The notes below the pieces were generated by a model, which worked only from the letters and a program-made list of their open reading frames with translations, did not search any database and had not been told where the DNA came from. A DNA stretch of 64,000 nucleotides from Candidatus Krumholzibacteriia bacterium (GTDB lineage Bacteria > Krumholzibacteriota > Krumholzibacteriia > LZORAL124-64-63): positions 1 through 64,000 of the forward strand of contig JADGDU010000011.1 of assembly GCA_016744705.1 (NCBI GenBank). Direction: 5' to 3'. This document shows positions 1 through 8,499 of this stretch, piece after piece. Position numbers and translations under genes: made by a program. Positions within the stretch are counted from its first letter, which is position 1. Each line of letters opens with the position of its first letter.

Positions 1-2
1 GC

Positions 3-1346
3 ACGGGAGCCTTCACCAGTGTTTTGACGGGACCTGACCTGCCTGACAGATCGGGTAACATGACCTTACCCGTCAACGTTGAGGTGGATGCGGCAGCCCA
101 ACGGGCAAAGTTTAAAATCGGGCCTGAAAGTTTTTCATTGGGGGCTGAAGAGTATTCAGAATGGATCCCGGTGGTCTTTGGATCGGGAGCTGGCAAGGCC
201 CATGGCATCTGCAAGGTGCGCGTGACCTCTTTCATTCCTGGTTTTTCGTTCTACATCACCCCCGTGAATATAGATCCACGCAACCCGGCGATGCCCATTA
301 GCAACCCCCCTCATTTGGCCATGGCTTTGTCTCGCTTGCAGGGGCGGTTTGCCACTTTGGGATTGGCCGAAGATACCTGGGCCCTGAATGAGCGGGTCAT
401 TGACGAACAGGCTTTCCTGGATCAGGCCTGGGCCATCCACGAAGAGCGGCGCACACAGTTCTTCCACGCTTTGAAGCGGCAGCCTGATGGTGTCGTGTCC
501 TGCGTTTTTGATGCCACGGACCGCATCCAGCACATGTTCTTCCGCTACCTCGATCCAGACCATCCGGCCAACGAGGGAAAGGATGTTGAGAAACACAAAG
601 ACGTCATCCCCGATCTTTACCGCACTGCCGATGCTCTCGTGGGTGAAACCAGAGCCAAGTTGAGCAAGGGTGATGTGCTGCTGGTCATCAGCGATCACGG
701 TTTCAAAACATTCCAACGCAACGTGAACCTGAACACCTGGTTTAGAGATCATGGATATATGTTCCTGAAAAGCGACCCAGCCCAGGGCCCGGTGCCTGCT
801 ATTGCTTCCGGCCAACGGTTCGAAGTGGCCGATATTGACTGGCCCCGGACCCGCGCCTACACCAACGGCCTGGCTGGTTTCTTCCTGAATTTGAAAGGCC
901 GTGAAGCTGGTGGTTGCGTGAAACCATCCGAGGCCACGGCCCTGAAAAATGAACTGATTGATGCCCTGCGCGGGATGCCCGATACCGGTCGCGGTGGCGC
1001 CGAAGCCATCACCGAACTCTGGGATTGCGACGACATTTACCACGGCCCTTACAAGAATAATAGCCCCGATGTGATTGTGGGTTACAAACCAGGGTACCGT
1101 GCCGATTGGGATGCGGCCGTGGGCGCGGTGGGTGCTCATGTGATAAGTGATAATACACGCAGTTGGTCTGGTGATCACTGCATGGACCCGCGGCAGGTGC
1201 CTGGGGTTCTGTTCAGCTCACAACCCTTTGAAGCCACCAAGCCGGCTTTGGTTGATATGGCACCATCCATTTTGGATCTGCTGGGTGTGGACGCTCCGGC
1301 GCACATGACCGGCAGTACAATTTTCAAACGACGAGGTTCTGAATGA
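3..1346 (+). CDS. Alkaline phosphatase superfamily (type I phosphodiesterase-like) protein, 5'-truncated by window edge
   Basis: The frame is open from the first bases of the window, so the true start lies upstream; the TTG at 24 is only an internal codon. The visible 447 residues match the middle and C-terminal part of the next gene, its tandem paralogue. They share the DPRNPxMPIS segment, the SDHGF metal-binding motif (about nt 690-705), NLKGRE, YHGPY, SGDHC (about nt 1170) and LVDMAPSIL. In this superfamily the SDH and GDH histidines and aspartates bind the two catalytic metals, so phosphoester or related hydrolysis in the envelope is likely; the substrate cannot be inferred. The first metal site and the nucleophile lie off-window. 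The stop overlaps the next start in an ATGA, so the two are translationally coupled. Confidence 0.85.
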   Translation, partial: TGAFTSVLTGPDLPDRSGNMTLPVNVEVDAAAQRAKFKIGPESFSLGAEEYSEWIPVVFGSGAGKAHGICKVRVTSFIPGFSFYITPVNIDPRNPAMPISNPPHLAMALSRLQGRFATLGLAEDTWALNERVIDEQAFLDQAWAIHEERRTQFFHALKRQPDGVVSCVFDATDRIQHMFFRYLDPDHPANEGKDVEKHKDVIPDLYRTADALVGETRAKLSKGDVLLVISDHGFKTFQRNVNLNTWFRDHGYMFLKSDPAQGPVPAIASGQRFEVADIDWPRTRAYTNGLAGFFLNLKGREAGGCVKPSEATALKNELIDALRGMPDTGRGGAEAITELWDCDDIYHGPYKNNSPDVIVGYKPGYRADWDAAVGAVGAHVISDNTRSWSGDHCMDPRQVPGVLFSSQPFEATKPALVDMAPSILDLLGVDAPAHMTGSTIFKRRGSE

Positions 1347-3313
1347 TGCGCAGACTGACATTCCTGGTACTGCTTTTCATTTTGGTAGCCCCTGGCAGCA
1401 TACTGGCGGGAGAAACCAAGGTCCTGGTTCTGGGTTTCGATGGCATGGACCCGGTTTTGCTGGATGAGTATCGCCAGGCTGGGTTGATGCCCAACTTCGA
1501 TCGCTTCATCGCTGGTGGCGCTGAATTACAACCCTTTGGCACGTCCATTCCTCCGCAATCGCCAGTGGCCTGGAGTAACTTCATCACCGGCCGCGATCCG
1601 GGGGCCCACGGCATCTTTGATTTCATCCACCGTGACCCGGCCACCATGCTGCCCAAATCATCCACCAGCGAAGCCAAAGGGGCCACCCGTTTCTGGCAAT
1701 TTGGATCATGGAAAATCCCTCGGGAATCAGCAGACATTCACAATTTGCGCCAGGGAACCGCCTTCTGGGAGATCCTGACCGACCACGGCATTGAGTCCAC
1801 CATTTTCCGCGTTCCGGCCAACTTTCCACCTGTGGAATGTGAAGCCCATAGCTTGTCCGGCATGGGTACACCCGATATTACAGGTAATTACGGCATCAGC
1901 ACTCTCATCACCGACGACCCTCCTTTGAACCGTGATTTAGGTGGCGGCCGCGTGGTTTCCGTGTGGCTGGATGATGGCCTTTTCACAGCTGACCTTATCG
2001 GTCCCCGTAATTCTTACCGTGAGGGAGATCCTGAAACCACCGTGCCTGTTGAAGGCCGGGTTGATCGCGAAACTCATACTGCCTGGTTGAAGGTGGGCGA
2101 TACGGAACTGGTGCTCAACCAAGGGGAATGGAGCCAGTGGGTGACCGTGGAATTTGAGCTTGTCCCCAACATCCAAAAAATCAGTGGCACCTGCCGCTTG
2201 TATTTGATGTCCACCGATCCTGCCTTGCGCATCTACGCCACCCCGGTGCAGATCGATCCCCGCAATCCCGTGATGCCCATTAGCACACCCGATTCTTACA
2301 GCCGTGACATCGTTGATGAGACCGGCTATTTCTACACACAGGGTTTGCCTGATGATACCAGTGGCCTGGAAAACGGTTTTCTCAGTGATGATGACTACGT
2401 CCAGCAGAGCGAATTGGTGCTGTCCGAAAGAGTGCAGCAACTGGGTGCTGAATTGGACCGTTTTGCGACTCTGGATGAGGGTTTTCTCTTTTTCTACTTC
2501 AACTCACCCGACCAGACCTGCCACATGGTGTGGCGCAACATGGACGATACTTCGCCCACCCACGAAGAGGCCGATCACCAGCACGCCGACCGCATAGCCC
2601 AGGTGTACGCCGAACTCGACCAGGCTTTTGGCACTGTGCTGGAGCAAGTGGATGAAAAAACCATGGTCATGGTCATGAGCGATCATGGCTTTGCGCCTTG
2701 GAACCGGGCTATCCATGTGAACGCCTGGTTGCGTGACAATGGGTACCTTGTGGTGAAAGAAGGGGTGGACCAATCTTCGGTGGACATGCTCCAGGGAATC
2801 GACTGGTCGCGGACGAAGGCTTATGCCGTGGGCATCAATGGCCTGTATGTTAATCTGAAGGGGCGCGAGCGCGATGGCATCGTCGAGCCCGCAGATAAAG
2901 ACGCGCTCCTGGCGGAACTGAAAACAAAATTGGAAGCGGTTGTGGATCCCCAAAACGGGAAAAGGGCTATCAAGGTGGCCGACCGTGCCGATCAGGTTTA
3001 TCACGGGCCGCTGCGCGATACGGGGCCTGATATCATCGTAGGTTATCACCGTGGATGGCGAGGAAGCAATGAATCGGCTTTGGGTAAAGTCCCCGACACC
3101 GTGTTCATGGATAATATGTTAAAATGGAGTGGCGATCATTGCATCGCCTCGGACGAGGTGCCGGGAATCATCATGGTCAACCGTCCTATTCTGAGGGAAG
3201 ATCCCGCCTTGGTGGACATGGCCCCGACCATCCTGAACCTCTTCGGCATCACTCCACCGGAAGAAATGGTGGGTGGCGATCTGTTCGCTCCCCGCGTGAA
3301 AGGAGACCGCTGA
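1343..3313 (+). CDS. Secreted alkaline phosphatase superfamily protein
   Basis: This is a complete 656-aa paralogue of the preceding gene. An N-terminal signal peptide (residues 1-22, ending SILA) is followed by LGFDGMDP with the first metal-binding Asp33. A PPQSPVAWSNFITG stretch has Ser73 as probable nucleophile. SDHGF lies near residues 446-450 and SGDHC near 596-600. These are the ordered metal-binding motifs of the alkaline phosphatase/nucleotide pyrophosphatase/phosphoglycerate mutase superfamily. The roughly 180 residues between nucleophile and SDHGF include a beta-rich insert shared with the upstream paralogue. The enzyme is probably periplasmic; the substrate is unknown. The start ATG lies in an ATGA overlap and the stop TGA shares one base with the next ATG (TGATG), so it is the middle gene of a coupled operon. 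Confidence 0.9.
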   Translation: MMRRLTFLVLLFILVAPGSILAGETKVLVLGFDGMDPVLLDEYRQAGLMPNFDRFIAGGAELQPFGTSIPPQSPVAWSNFITGRDPGAHGIFDFIHRDPATMLPKSSTSEAKGATRFWQFGSWKIPRESADIHNLRQGTAFWEILTDHGIESTIFRVPANFPPVECEAHSLSGMGTPDITGNYGISTLITDDPPLNRDLGGGRVVSVWLDDGLFTADLIGPRNSYREGDPETTVPVEGRVDRETHTAWLKVGDTELVLNQGEWSQWVTVEFELVPNIQKISGTCRLYLMSTDPALRIYATPVQIDPRNPVMPISTPDSYSRDIVDETGYFYTQGLPDDTSGLENGFLSDDDYVQQSELVLSERVQQLGAELDRFATLDEGFLFFYFNSPDQTCHMVWRNMDDTSPTHEEADHQHADRIAQVYAELDQAFGTVLEQVDEKTMVMVMSDHGFAPWNRAIHVNAWLRDNGYLVVKEGVDQSSVDMLQGIDWSRTKAYAVGINGLYVNLKGRERDGIVEPADKDALLAELKTKLEAVVDPQNGKRAIKVADRADQVYHGPLRDTGPDIIVGYHRGWRGSNESALGKVPDTVFMDNMLKWSGDHCIASDEVPGIIMVNRPILREDPALVDMAPTILNLFGITPPEEMVGGDLFAPRVKGDR

Positions 3314-3510
3314 TGTTTGGCGGCAGCAAAATTAAAATGGATAAAGATCTTCTGGAGAAGGTCAAAAAGTATTCCTCCATTGCGGGGTACGCTTCGCCCG
3401 AGGAATTTGTGCATCACGTGCTCGAACGGGAAATTGCCAAGTTCGAAGAAACCGGTGATAGCGAAGAGGAAATCAAAAAACGCATGCAGGGGTTGGGCTA
3501 CATCTCATGA
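3313..3510 (+). CDS. Small ribbon-helix-helix-like protein ending in LGYIS
   Basis: This 65-aa protein starts at the ATG that shares a base with the upstream stop (TGATG). Its own stop overlaps the next start in an ATGA, so it is firmly embedded in the operon. Residues 9-42 (MDKDLLEKVKKYSSIAGY, then SPEEFVHHVLEREI) have the spacing of a CopG/Arc-type ribbon-helix-helix unit, although DNA binding is unproven. The acidic C-terminus closes with EEIKKRMQGLGYIS. A very similar tail, EEIRKQLRSLGYIN, ends the phosphatase lipoprotein two genes downstream. Tails of this (R/K)-x-(L/M)-x-x-LGY type are common at the ends of bacterial phosphatase/sulfatase superfamily proteins. A regulatory or partner role for the cluster is inference. 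Confidence 0.75.
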   Translation: MFGGSKIKMDKDLLEKVKKYSSIAGYASPEEFVHHVLEREIAKFEETGDSEEEIKKRMQGLGYIS

Positions 3511-4328
3511 CCTCCGTTGCGCGGAGCATCAGTGGCGCAGTGAGTTGGTTTTTTGACCTGCTGATGGCGCCGTTTGCCTCCATGCCAGCGGTGGGGATGA
3601 TCCTGATCAGCGCCCTGACAGCTGTCTGGGCTTTGTTGCTCTTCAAAGCAGTCACGCCTCAGGACCGACTGAAGGTCACCCGCGACAATCTCTTCGGGCA
3701 CATTTACGAAATGGGTTTGTACCAGGACCACCTGGGCGTGCTGGCGCGCATCCAAGGGGATTTGGCCAAGGCCAACTTGCGATATTTGGCGTTCACTTTG
3801 CCCGCTTTGGTGGCGCTGACCATCCCGATGATACTTACTTTGGGACAACTGGACAGCCGCTACGCTGAACGCCCCCTGCAGGTGGGGGAAAGCACCGTGC
3901 TGACCATTAGTGTGGCCGGTGAAGTCAGTGGTGTGCATTTGGAAGCCGCCGACGGTGTGAAGGTTGCGGCGGGCCCCGTGCGCAACAAACGAACCGGAAC
4001 CTTGGCCTGGCGTTTGCAAGCCGAAAAAGATGGCTCCCACCAACTCCGTTTCTGGAATGGTGAAACGCTGCTGGGGACTCACGATTTTTTGGTTGGAAAA
4101 GGGTTGCCTCGTCTTCATCATCAAAATGAAGACACGGCTTTGGGAATTCTGCTGTATCCTGGTGCTCCTAATTTGTCGGCCAGTGAAGAGCTGGCTGGTT
4201 TGAGCATCCAATGGCCCCAGCGGAAAACCTCTTATTTGGGATTTGAAATGCATTGGATGCTGGCTTTCATGGTCTTTTCAATGATTGCCGGTTTGCTGAT
4301 CAAAGATTTGCTTAAAGTTTCTCTCTAG
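3507..4328 (+). CDS. Uncharacterised membrane protein of the phosphatase cluster
   Basis: This is a 273-aa integral membrane protein with three hydrophobic segments, at about 22-46, 91-115 and 248-270. Between the first two lies a soluble linker (TPQDRLKVTRDNLFGHIYE) followed by an LGVLARIQGD stretch. Between the second and third lies a beta-rich domain of about 130 residues. The order TM, amphipathic linker, TM, beta domain, TM loosely recalls Oxa1/EMC3/DUF106-like membrane proteins, but no diagnostic motif is visible and I do not assign it. It starts in an ATGA overlap with the small protein. The next phosphatase gene begins 22 bases after its stop, so its function is most likely tied to that of the phosphatases. 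Confidence 0.8.
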   Translation: MTSVARSISGAVSWFFDLLMAPFASMPAVGMILISALTAVWALLLFKAVTPQDRLKVTRDNLFGHIYEMGLYQDHLGVLARIQGDLAKANLRYLAFTLPALVALTIPMILTLGQLDSRYAERPLQVGESTVLTISVAGEVSGVHLEAADGVKVAAGPVRNKRTGTLAWRLQAEKDGSHQLRFWNGETLLGTHDFLVGKGLPRLHHQNEDTALGILLYPGAPNLSASEELAGLSIQWPQRKTSYLGFEMHWMLAFMVFSMIAGLLIKDLLKVSL

Positions 4329-4350
4329 AATTGAACAGGATGGCTTAGAA

Positions 4351-5652
4351 ATGAACGCAGGGAATTGGCGTAAGGTGTGGTTGGTTGCGGCTGTTGTTTT
4401 TTTGGTTGGTTGTGGCGGTGGTCAGGAAGATTCCTCGTCTGCTGATACGGATGCCAACAAACTTTTGGTCATTGGTATCGACTCCGCTGATTGGCGGCTG
4501 CTGAAGCCAATGATGGAAGAGGGCCGGCTGCCAGTCATTTCGAAGTTTATGACAGAGTCTGCCCATGGCCGCATGAAGACTTTCTTTCCCCTGGAAAAAT
4601 CTCCCCTTTTATGGGCGAGCATCTGCACCGGGGTTCAGCCGGAAGTGCATGGAGTCAGTCATTTTGTAAAAGGCTCAGACCAGAAACCATTGACTGGCAG
4701 TGCCTGGTTTGCTCCCGCTCTCTGGGATATTCTGGGGGCGGCAAATCGTTCCACTTCTTTGGTTGGTATGTGGACTACGTTCCCCGCAAGACCCATCAAT
4801 GGCGTCATGGTCAGTGACTATGTTCCTTATGGCAGTGACCGGGGAAAGCCGCTGGCCGGACTGTGTTATCCTGATTCCCTGGCAGATATGGTTGTTTCCC
4901 ACCGCATCACTCCTGAGGAAATTACGGACGAACAGCTTTCTCTCTTCATCCCCGCCGAGCAACTGGCCATGGCCAAAGAAAAATTCCCCAAGGAAGTGGA
5001 CAAATTAGCCGGCGTATTGGCTGCAGACCTTACTTATCTGGCAATCAACCGCGAGTTGGCCAAGGGCGATTCTTTCGATTTATTCTTCTTCTATCTGCGT
5101 GGCCCCGACATGATCAGCCATTATTTCTACAAATACATGGACCCGGAGAAAGGCTATTTCCAACACAAAGAGGGAGACTTGGATGCCTTCGGTGATGTCG
5201 TCAAAAACTATTATGACTGGTCCGATGAAGTGACCGGTGAAGTTTTGAGCTGGTTCCCTGCTGACCGGCAAACAGTGATTCTTTCGGATCACGGTTTTTA
5301 CGGTCCGCGCAAAAGCAGCGAGCGTGGAGCAGCTGAGCACAGTGAGTGGGGCATTTTCCTGGTTCGCAGCGACATGTATGAAGCGGGAACATCGTTCAAT
5401 CACTTGGAACTGTTGGATATCTGTCCCACCTTTTTGGCTCTGATGGGACTGCCGCCTGCCAAGGATATGCCGGGGTACATTCTGGACGCCGGGCTGACGG
5501 TGGAGGGGCACAAAATAGTCTCGGGTATGGAAGAGCATCGGGTGGATAGTTATATGCCTCTGCGACCTGCGGAAGGGCCTGCAGGAGAGCGGGATGAAGG
5601 GGTGGATGAAGAGATTCGCAAGCAATTGAGGTCGTTGGGGTACATCAATTAA
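4351..5652 (+). CDS. Alkaline phosphatase superfamily lipoprotein
   Basis: This is a 433-aa lipoprotein. The signal sequence ends in a lipobox (LVGC, lipidated Cys21) followed by a Gly/Ser-rich linker. LVIGIDSADW carries the first metal-binding Asp44, PLEKSPLLWASICTG holds the likely nucleophile region, SDHGF is near residue 311, and a reduced C-terminal metal site follows (AAEHSEWGIF). It is shorter than the two upstream paralogues because it lacks their central insert. The protein ends EEIRKQLRSLGYIN, matching the tail of the 65-aa protein at 3313. It is the last gene of the cluster and probably sits in the outer or inner membrane facing the periplasm. The substrate is unknown; phosphodiesters, phosphonates or phospholipid-like groups are possible from the family alone. 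Confidence 0.87.
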   Translation: MNAGNWRKVWLVAAVVFLVGCGGGQEDSSSADTDANKLLVIGIDSADWRLLKPMMEEGRLPVISKFMTESAHGRMKTFFPLEKSPLLWASICTGVQPEVHGVSHFVKGSDQKPLTGSAWFAPALWDILGAANRSTSLVGMWTTFPARPINGVMVSDYVPYGSDRGKPLAGLCYPDSLADMVVSHRITPEEITDEQLSLFIPAEQLAMAKEKFPKEVDKLAGVLAADLTYLAINRELAKGDSFDLFFFYLRGPDMISHYFYKYMDPEKGYFQHKEGDLDAFGDVVKNYYDWSDEVTGEVLSWFPADRQTVILSDHGFYGPRKSSERGAAEHSEWGIFLVRSDMYEAGTSFNHLELLDICPTFLALMGLPPAKDMPGYILDAGLTVEGHKIVSGMEEHRVDSYMPLRPAEGPAGERDEGVDEEIRKQLRSLGYIN

Positions 5653-5703
5653 GATGAATGTTTTTGCTCAGTCATGTGCCCCTCATGCTAACCCGGAGTC
5701 CTG

Positions 5704-7173
5704 ATGCCTCAGATCCATAAAAACTTTGAAGTTCACGATAATTATCATTTCGAGATGAAGCTGGACTACTGGTTGAAGCTCAATAGGCGTGAGGACTACC
5801 AGGTCGACTTGTTTCTCTTTCTGCCCAAAGCCCTGGGTTTGAACCAACACAGTTATCCGCGGGATGCGTTTTACGAGGACATCAAAAACCATGTGCGGTT
5901 GAAGACTCCTGAACTCACTCTGGATCAGGTGGCTTCCCTGGATGAGGGCCGGCCAGCCAGGCTGCTCACTGACAGTGTGGCGGCCTTTAAAGAGTCTGGT
6001 CCAGTGGAAGAATCATGCCGCGAGGTTGAATACCATACAAAAATGTTTGTCAGTATTACGGTCAAAGCCTTGTACGAAAATCTGGCCTCTTGCCGTGGCG
6101 ATTTGGCCGTGGGCGATCACCTTTCGGCCATGAATATGGTTCAGGAAATTGATAGCGTCATGGCTATATTTCGGGCCCTTGCCGAAAAAATGCCTGCCCA
6201 ATGCGAAAGCTCCGAAGCTAACCGGCTGCCCACGGTCATTTCCAGTGCCGATGAATATCTTACTTCGGAAATTACCCAGGTTCTATTGAAGCTACTTAGG
6301 GCTTCCCAAACATGGGAGAGCGAACTGCGCAACGTCTTGCTGGAGGCCATTAAGCAACAGTCTGACTATCGATCTCTCAAGGGGTTTTCCCAACTTGATG
6401 CCCAAAGCAGTGGGCAAGACGAAACGGTGCTTTTTCGCCGTAGCATCTTCAAAAAATTCTTCCGAAGCCCACTCTTTCTGACCCAGGAGCGTCAAACTGA
6501 TGGTCGTCTGGCCATTCAAGTGGCCATGGGCTTCGCTGCTGGCCTCTCCATGGTTTTCGCCACTCTGATCGCTTTCCTGGCTCAAAAGCAATTTGGCAAT
6601 TTCACGCTGCCTCTGTTTGTGGCCCTGGTGGTGGGATACATCTTCAAAGACCGCATCAAGGAATTGACAAAAATCTACCTGGAAAAATGGTTGAGCCGGA
6701 GGGTCTCCGATTCTAAAACCAGTTTTTATGATCAGGACGGCCACCGTATGGGCGTTTGCCGGGAGATGGTCAGGTTCGTCCCCTCAGATCAGGTCCCCAA
6801 AAACATACTGGAGCTTAGAAATAAGGACCACCTGACGGAACTGGCGAACTTTTGGCAGTCGGAAACAATTATCCAGTATCGTAAAAACGTATCCCTCTTT
6901 CGCAAGCCACTGCGCCGTGTGCATCCGGGTTACAAAACAGCTGCCGTCAACGATATCATTCGTTACAATGTGCACCGGTTATTACTCAATATGGATGAAC
7001 CGGAAAAAGAATTATTGGCCCTGGGGGAAAATGATTCGGTGGTGGCCGTGGCAGGAGCGAGGGTCTATAAAATCAATCTGCTACTGCGACTCTCCGGTGG
7101 TAGCGATGAACAGTTTAGTCGGTTTCGTTTAATATTGGATCGCAATGGGATCCGCCATTTGGAGAAGATCTAA
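5704..7173 (+). CDS. Hypothetical protein with two central membrane segments
   Basis: This is a 489-aa protein not recognised. It starts at an ATG with a CGGAG Shine-Dalgarno five bases upstream. The N-terminal half (1-260) is soluble and helical. Two close transmembrane helices follow, about 266-291 (VAMGFAAGLSMVFATLIAF) and 300-315 (LPLFVALVVGYIF). A basic linker (DRIKELTKIYLEKWLSRR) and a soluble C-terminal domain of about 170 residues complete it. There is no signal peptide, so both soluble halves are probably cytoplasmic with a short hairpin in the membrane. It lies 51 bases after the phosphatase cluster on the same strand and could be its last member, but nothing in the protein shows that. 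Confidence 0.8.
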   Translation: MPQIHKNFEVHDNYHFEMKLDYWLKLNRREDYQVDLFLFLPKALGLNQHSYPRDAFYEDIKNHVRLKTPELTLDQVASLDEGRPARLLTDSVAAFKESGPVEESCREVEYHTKMFVSITVKALYENLASCRGDLAVGDHLSAMNMVQEIDSVMAIFRALAEKMPAQCESSEANRLPTVISSADEYLTSEITQVLLKLLRASQTWESELRNVLLEAIKQQSDYRSLKGFSQLDAQSSGQDETVLFRRSIFKKFFRSPLFLTQERQTDGRLAIQVAMGFAAGLSMVFATLIAFLAQKQFGNFTLPLFVALVVGYIFKDRIKELTKIYLEKWLSRRVSDSKTSFYDQDGHRMGVCREMVRFVPSDQVPKNILELRNKDHLTELANFWQSETIIQYRKNVSLFRKPLRRVHPGYKTAAVNDIIRYNVHRLLLNMDEPEKELLALGENDSVVAVAGARVYKINLLLRLSGGSDEQFSRFRLILDRNGIRHLEKI

Positions 7174-7202
7174 AAAAAGGGAGCCGCCCTCAAGCGACTC
7201 CC
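7172..7202 (-). terminator. Intrinsic terminator of the thioredoxin-TPR selenoprotein gene
   Basis: On the minus strand a stem GGGAG/CTCCC extended by CGC/GCG across one mismatch is followed by seven Ts (the A run at 7172-7178). It lies about 18 bases beyond the stop of the minus-strand gene ending at 7220. The hairpin could also slow plus-strand transcription from the gene ending at 7173, but it lacks a U-run in that direction. Confidence 0.8.
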
Positions 7203-7219
7203 TCTTCCAGTTCAAAAAT

Positions 7220-8410
7220 CTAGCCTTTATTCTTCTCCTGAAGAGCAAGTTCAAACTTGGCTAATTGAGTCTGGTAATAGTTCCGGTCCGGACTCAGTTC
7301 TACCGCCCGCTTCATCAAGGCCACGGCCTCTTCGCAGTTTTCCATGGTGAGACAAATTTCAGCGGCTGTGTCGAGGATGTTGGCTTTTTGGCCGTCTTCT
7401 TCGGCAATGTCCACTCCTTGCAAAGCCAGGTTTTTGGCTTCCTCAAGGTTGGTTTGATTCTCGTAGCACCACCAAGCGAAATTATTCAAGGCGTTGGGGT
7501 CTTTTTCCCAATCTTCGGGCATGCTTTTACGTTTCAATTTAAGGGCTTTGGATTTGTCTTTGTCCACAAGCAGGGCATAGTCGATTTCCAGATTGATCCG
7601 TCCCTCGGCCAGTTCATCGTGTCCTTCAGAAGCCTTGAGAGCTTCGGTGATATAGGGAATAGCCGATTCCAGATCACCCATCTGGGCAGCCATTCCGCGC
7701 ACCATTAAAGCCACATCAACTTTGTTTTCAGGGGAGCTGGTTTCAGCGGCCATCACGATGTCAGCTTCGGAAGAAACATCTTCGAGAGTGAAGGCACCAC
7801 TGCGGGCTCCATAAAACATGTTGGTCAAAATTTCTGATGTGTAGTCTGGTGCACCCGCGGGATCAAATTCTCTAGCGCTGCGGAAATATTTCACAGAGCC
7901 CTTGAAGTCGTAACTGGCAGAAGCTGAGTTGGCCAAAGAGCAGGCCAGCTCTTTGGTGGCTTCTTTTTCAAAGGCGGCTTTTTTCTCCACCAAAGTGCGT
8001 TGGTCTTTGTCGCCAGCCAGGACATTGGCTGCCCATTTTTCCGGACCGGGGTAGCCAATCCAGGCGCTGGCCACTTCACCATCGCCATTGGTCATGATGA
8101 AGGTTGGGTAACCTTGCACATTGTACTTTTTGGCAATGGCCGGGCCTTCGCCAACTTCACAATTGTTGCTGTAGAAAATGACGTTCTTCAGAGAATTCTT
8201 AACGGTCTCATCGTTGTCCACCGCACGGGCGAACACTTTGCAGCTGGGTCACCAATCGGTGTAGAAATCGATCACCAGCATTTTGTTTTGGGCTTTGGCT
8301 TGGCCAAGGGCTTCGTCGAAACTGGTGAACTCTGAAGCCATGGCGGAACTGGCCATTATGGTCATGGCAGCCAGCAGTATCAGCTTGCCGATGTGGGCTT
8401 TTGAACGCAT
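7220..8410 (-). CDS. Secreted thioredoxin-fold TPR selenoprotein (in-frame TGA read as Sec54)
   Basis: Read from the ATG at 8410, which has AAGGAG upstream, the gene encodes 396 residues. Residues 1-25 are a signal peptide. A thioredoxin-fold domain (about 26-140) follows, and tetratricopeptide-like helices fill the C-terminal half. The thioredoxin active site reads DFYTDW-TGA-PSCK. The in-frame TGA (complement 8249-8251, codon 54) takes the place of the first catalytic cysteine and Cys57 is the second, giving a UxxC redox motif. The frame stays open on both sides of the TGA, and the conserved cis-Pro region (VQGYPTFIMTN) follows in frame. A bacterial SECIS-like hairpin lies just downstream. 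The likely role is periplasmic thiol-disulfide exchange. Without Sec insertion only a 53-aa stub, or a GTG-started fragment lacking the fold's N-terminus, could be made. The amidohydrolase gene lies 89 bases upstream on the same strand. Confidence 0.85.
8215..8235 (-). promoter_or_regulatory. Bacterial SECIS-like hairpin
   Basis: Counting from the base after the TGA, nucleotides 14-21 pair with 27-34 in an 8-bp stem (UGUUCGCC with GGUGGACA, two G-U wobbles). The apical loop is CGUGC. Its G is the second loop base, 23 nt after the UGA. This agrees with the general bacterial SECIS pattern: a stem inside the coding region, a G among the first two loop bases, and a loop about 16-37 nt after UGA. 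The pairing was worked out by hand; folding energy was not computed. Confidence 0.65.
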
Positions 8411-8499
8411 GGATGGTCTCCTTAATTATGGTAGAAGGTCGCTTTGCACACTTAATAAGTAGGACAATACGGTCATTGTGCCACTTGGTTCCACTTAAA

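Noticed and set aside
7220..8236. A gene starting at the internal GTG at 8236
   Set aside because: That start would delete the first strand and helix of the thioredoxin fold and the signal peptide. It has no Shine-Dalgarno, whereas the ATG at 8410 has AAGGAG.
8249..8251. TGA read as tryptophan, or a simple nonsense mutation
   Set aside because: TGA ends many intact genes in the window, so the code is standard. A random nonsense mutation falling exactly on the catalytic Cys codon with a SECIS-type hairpin behind it is less likely than Sec.
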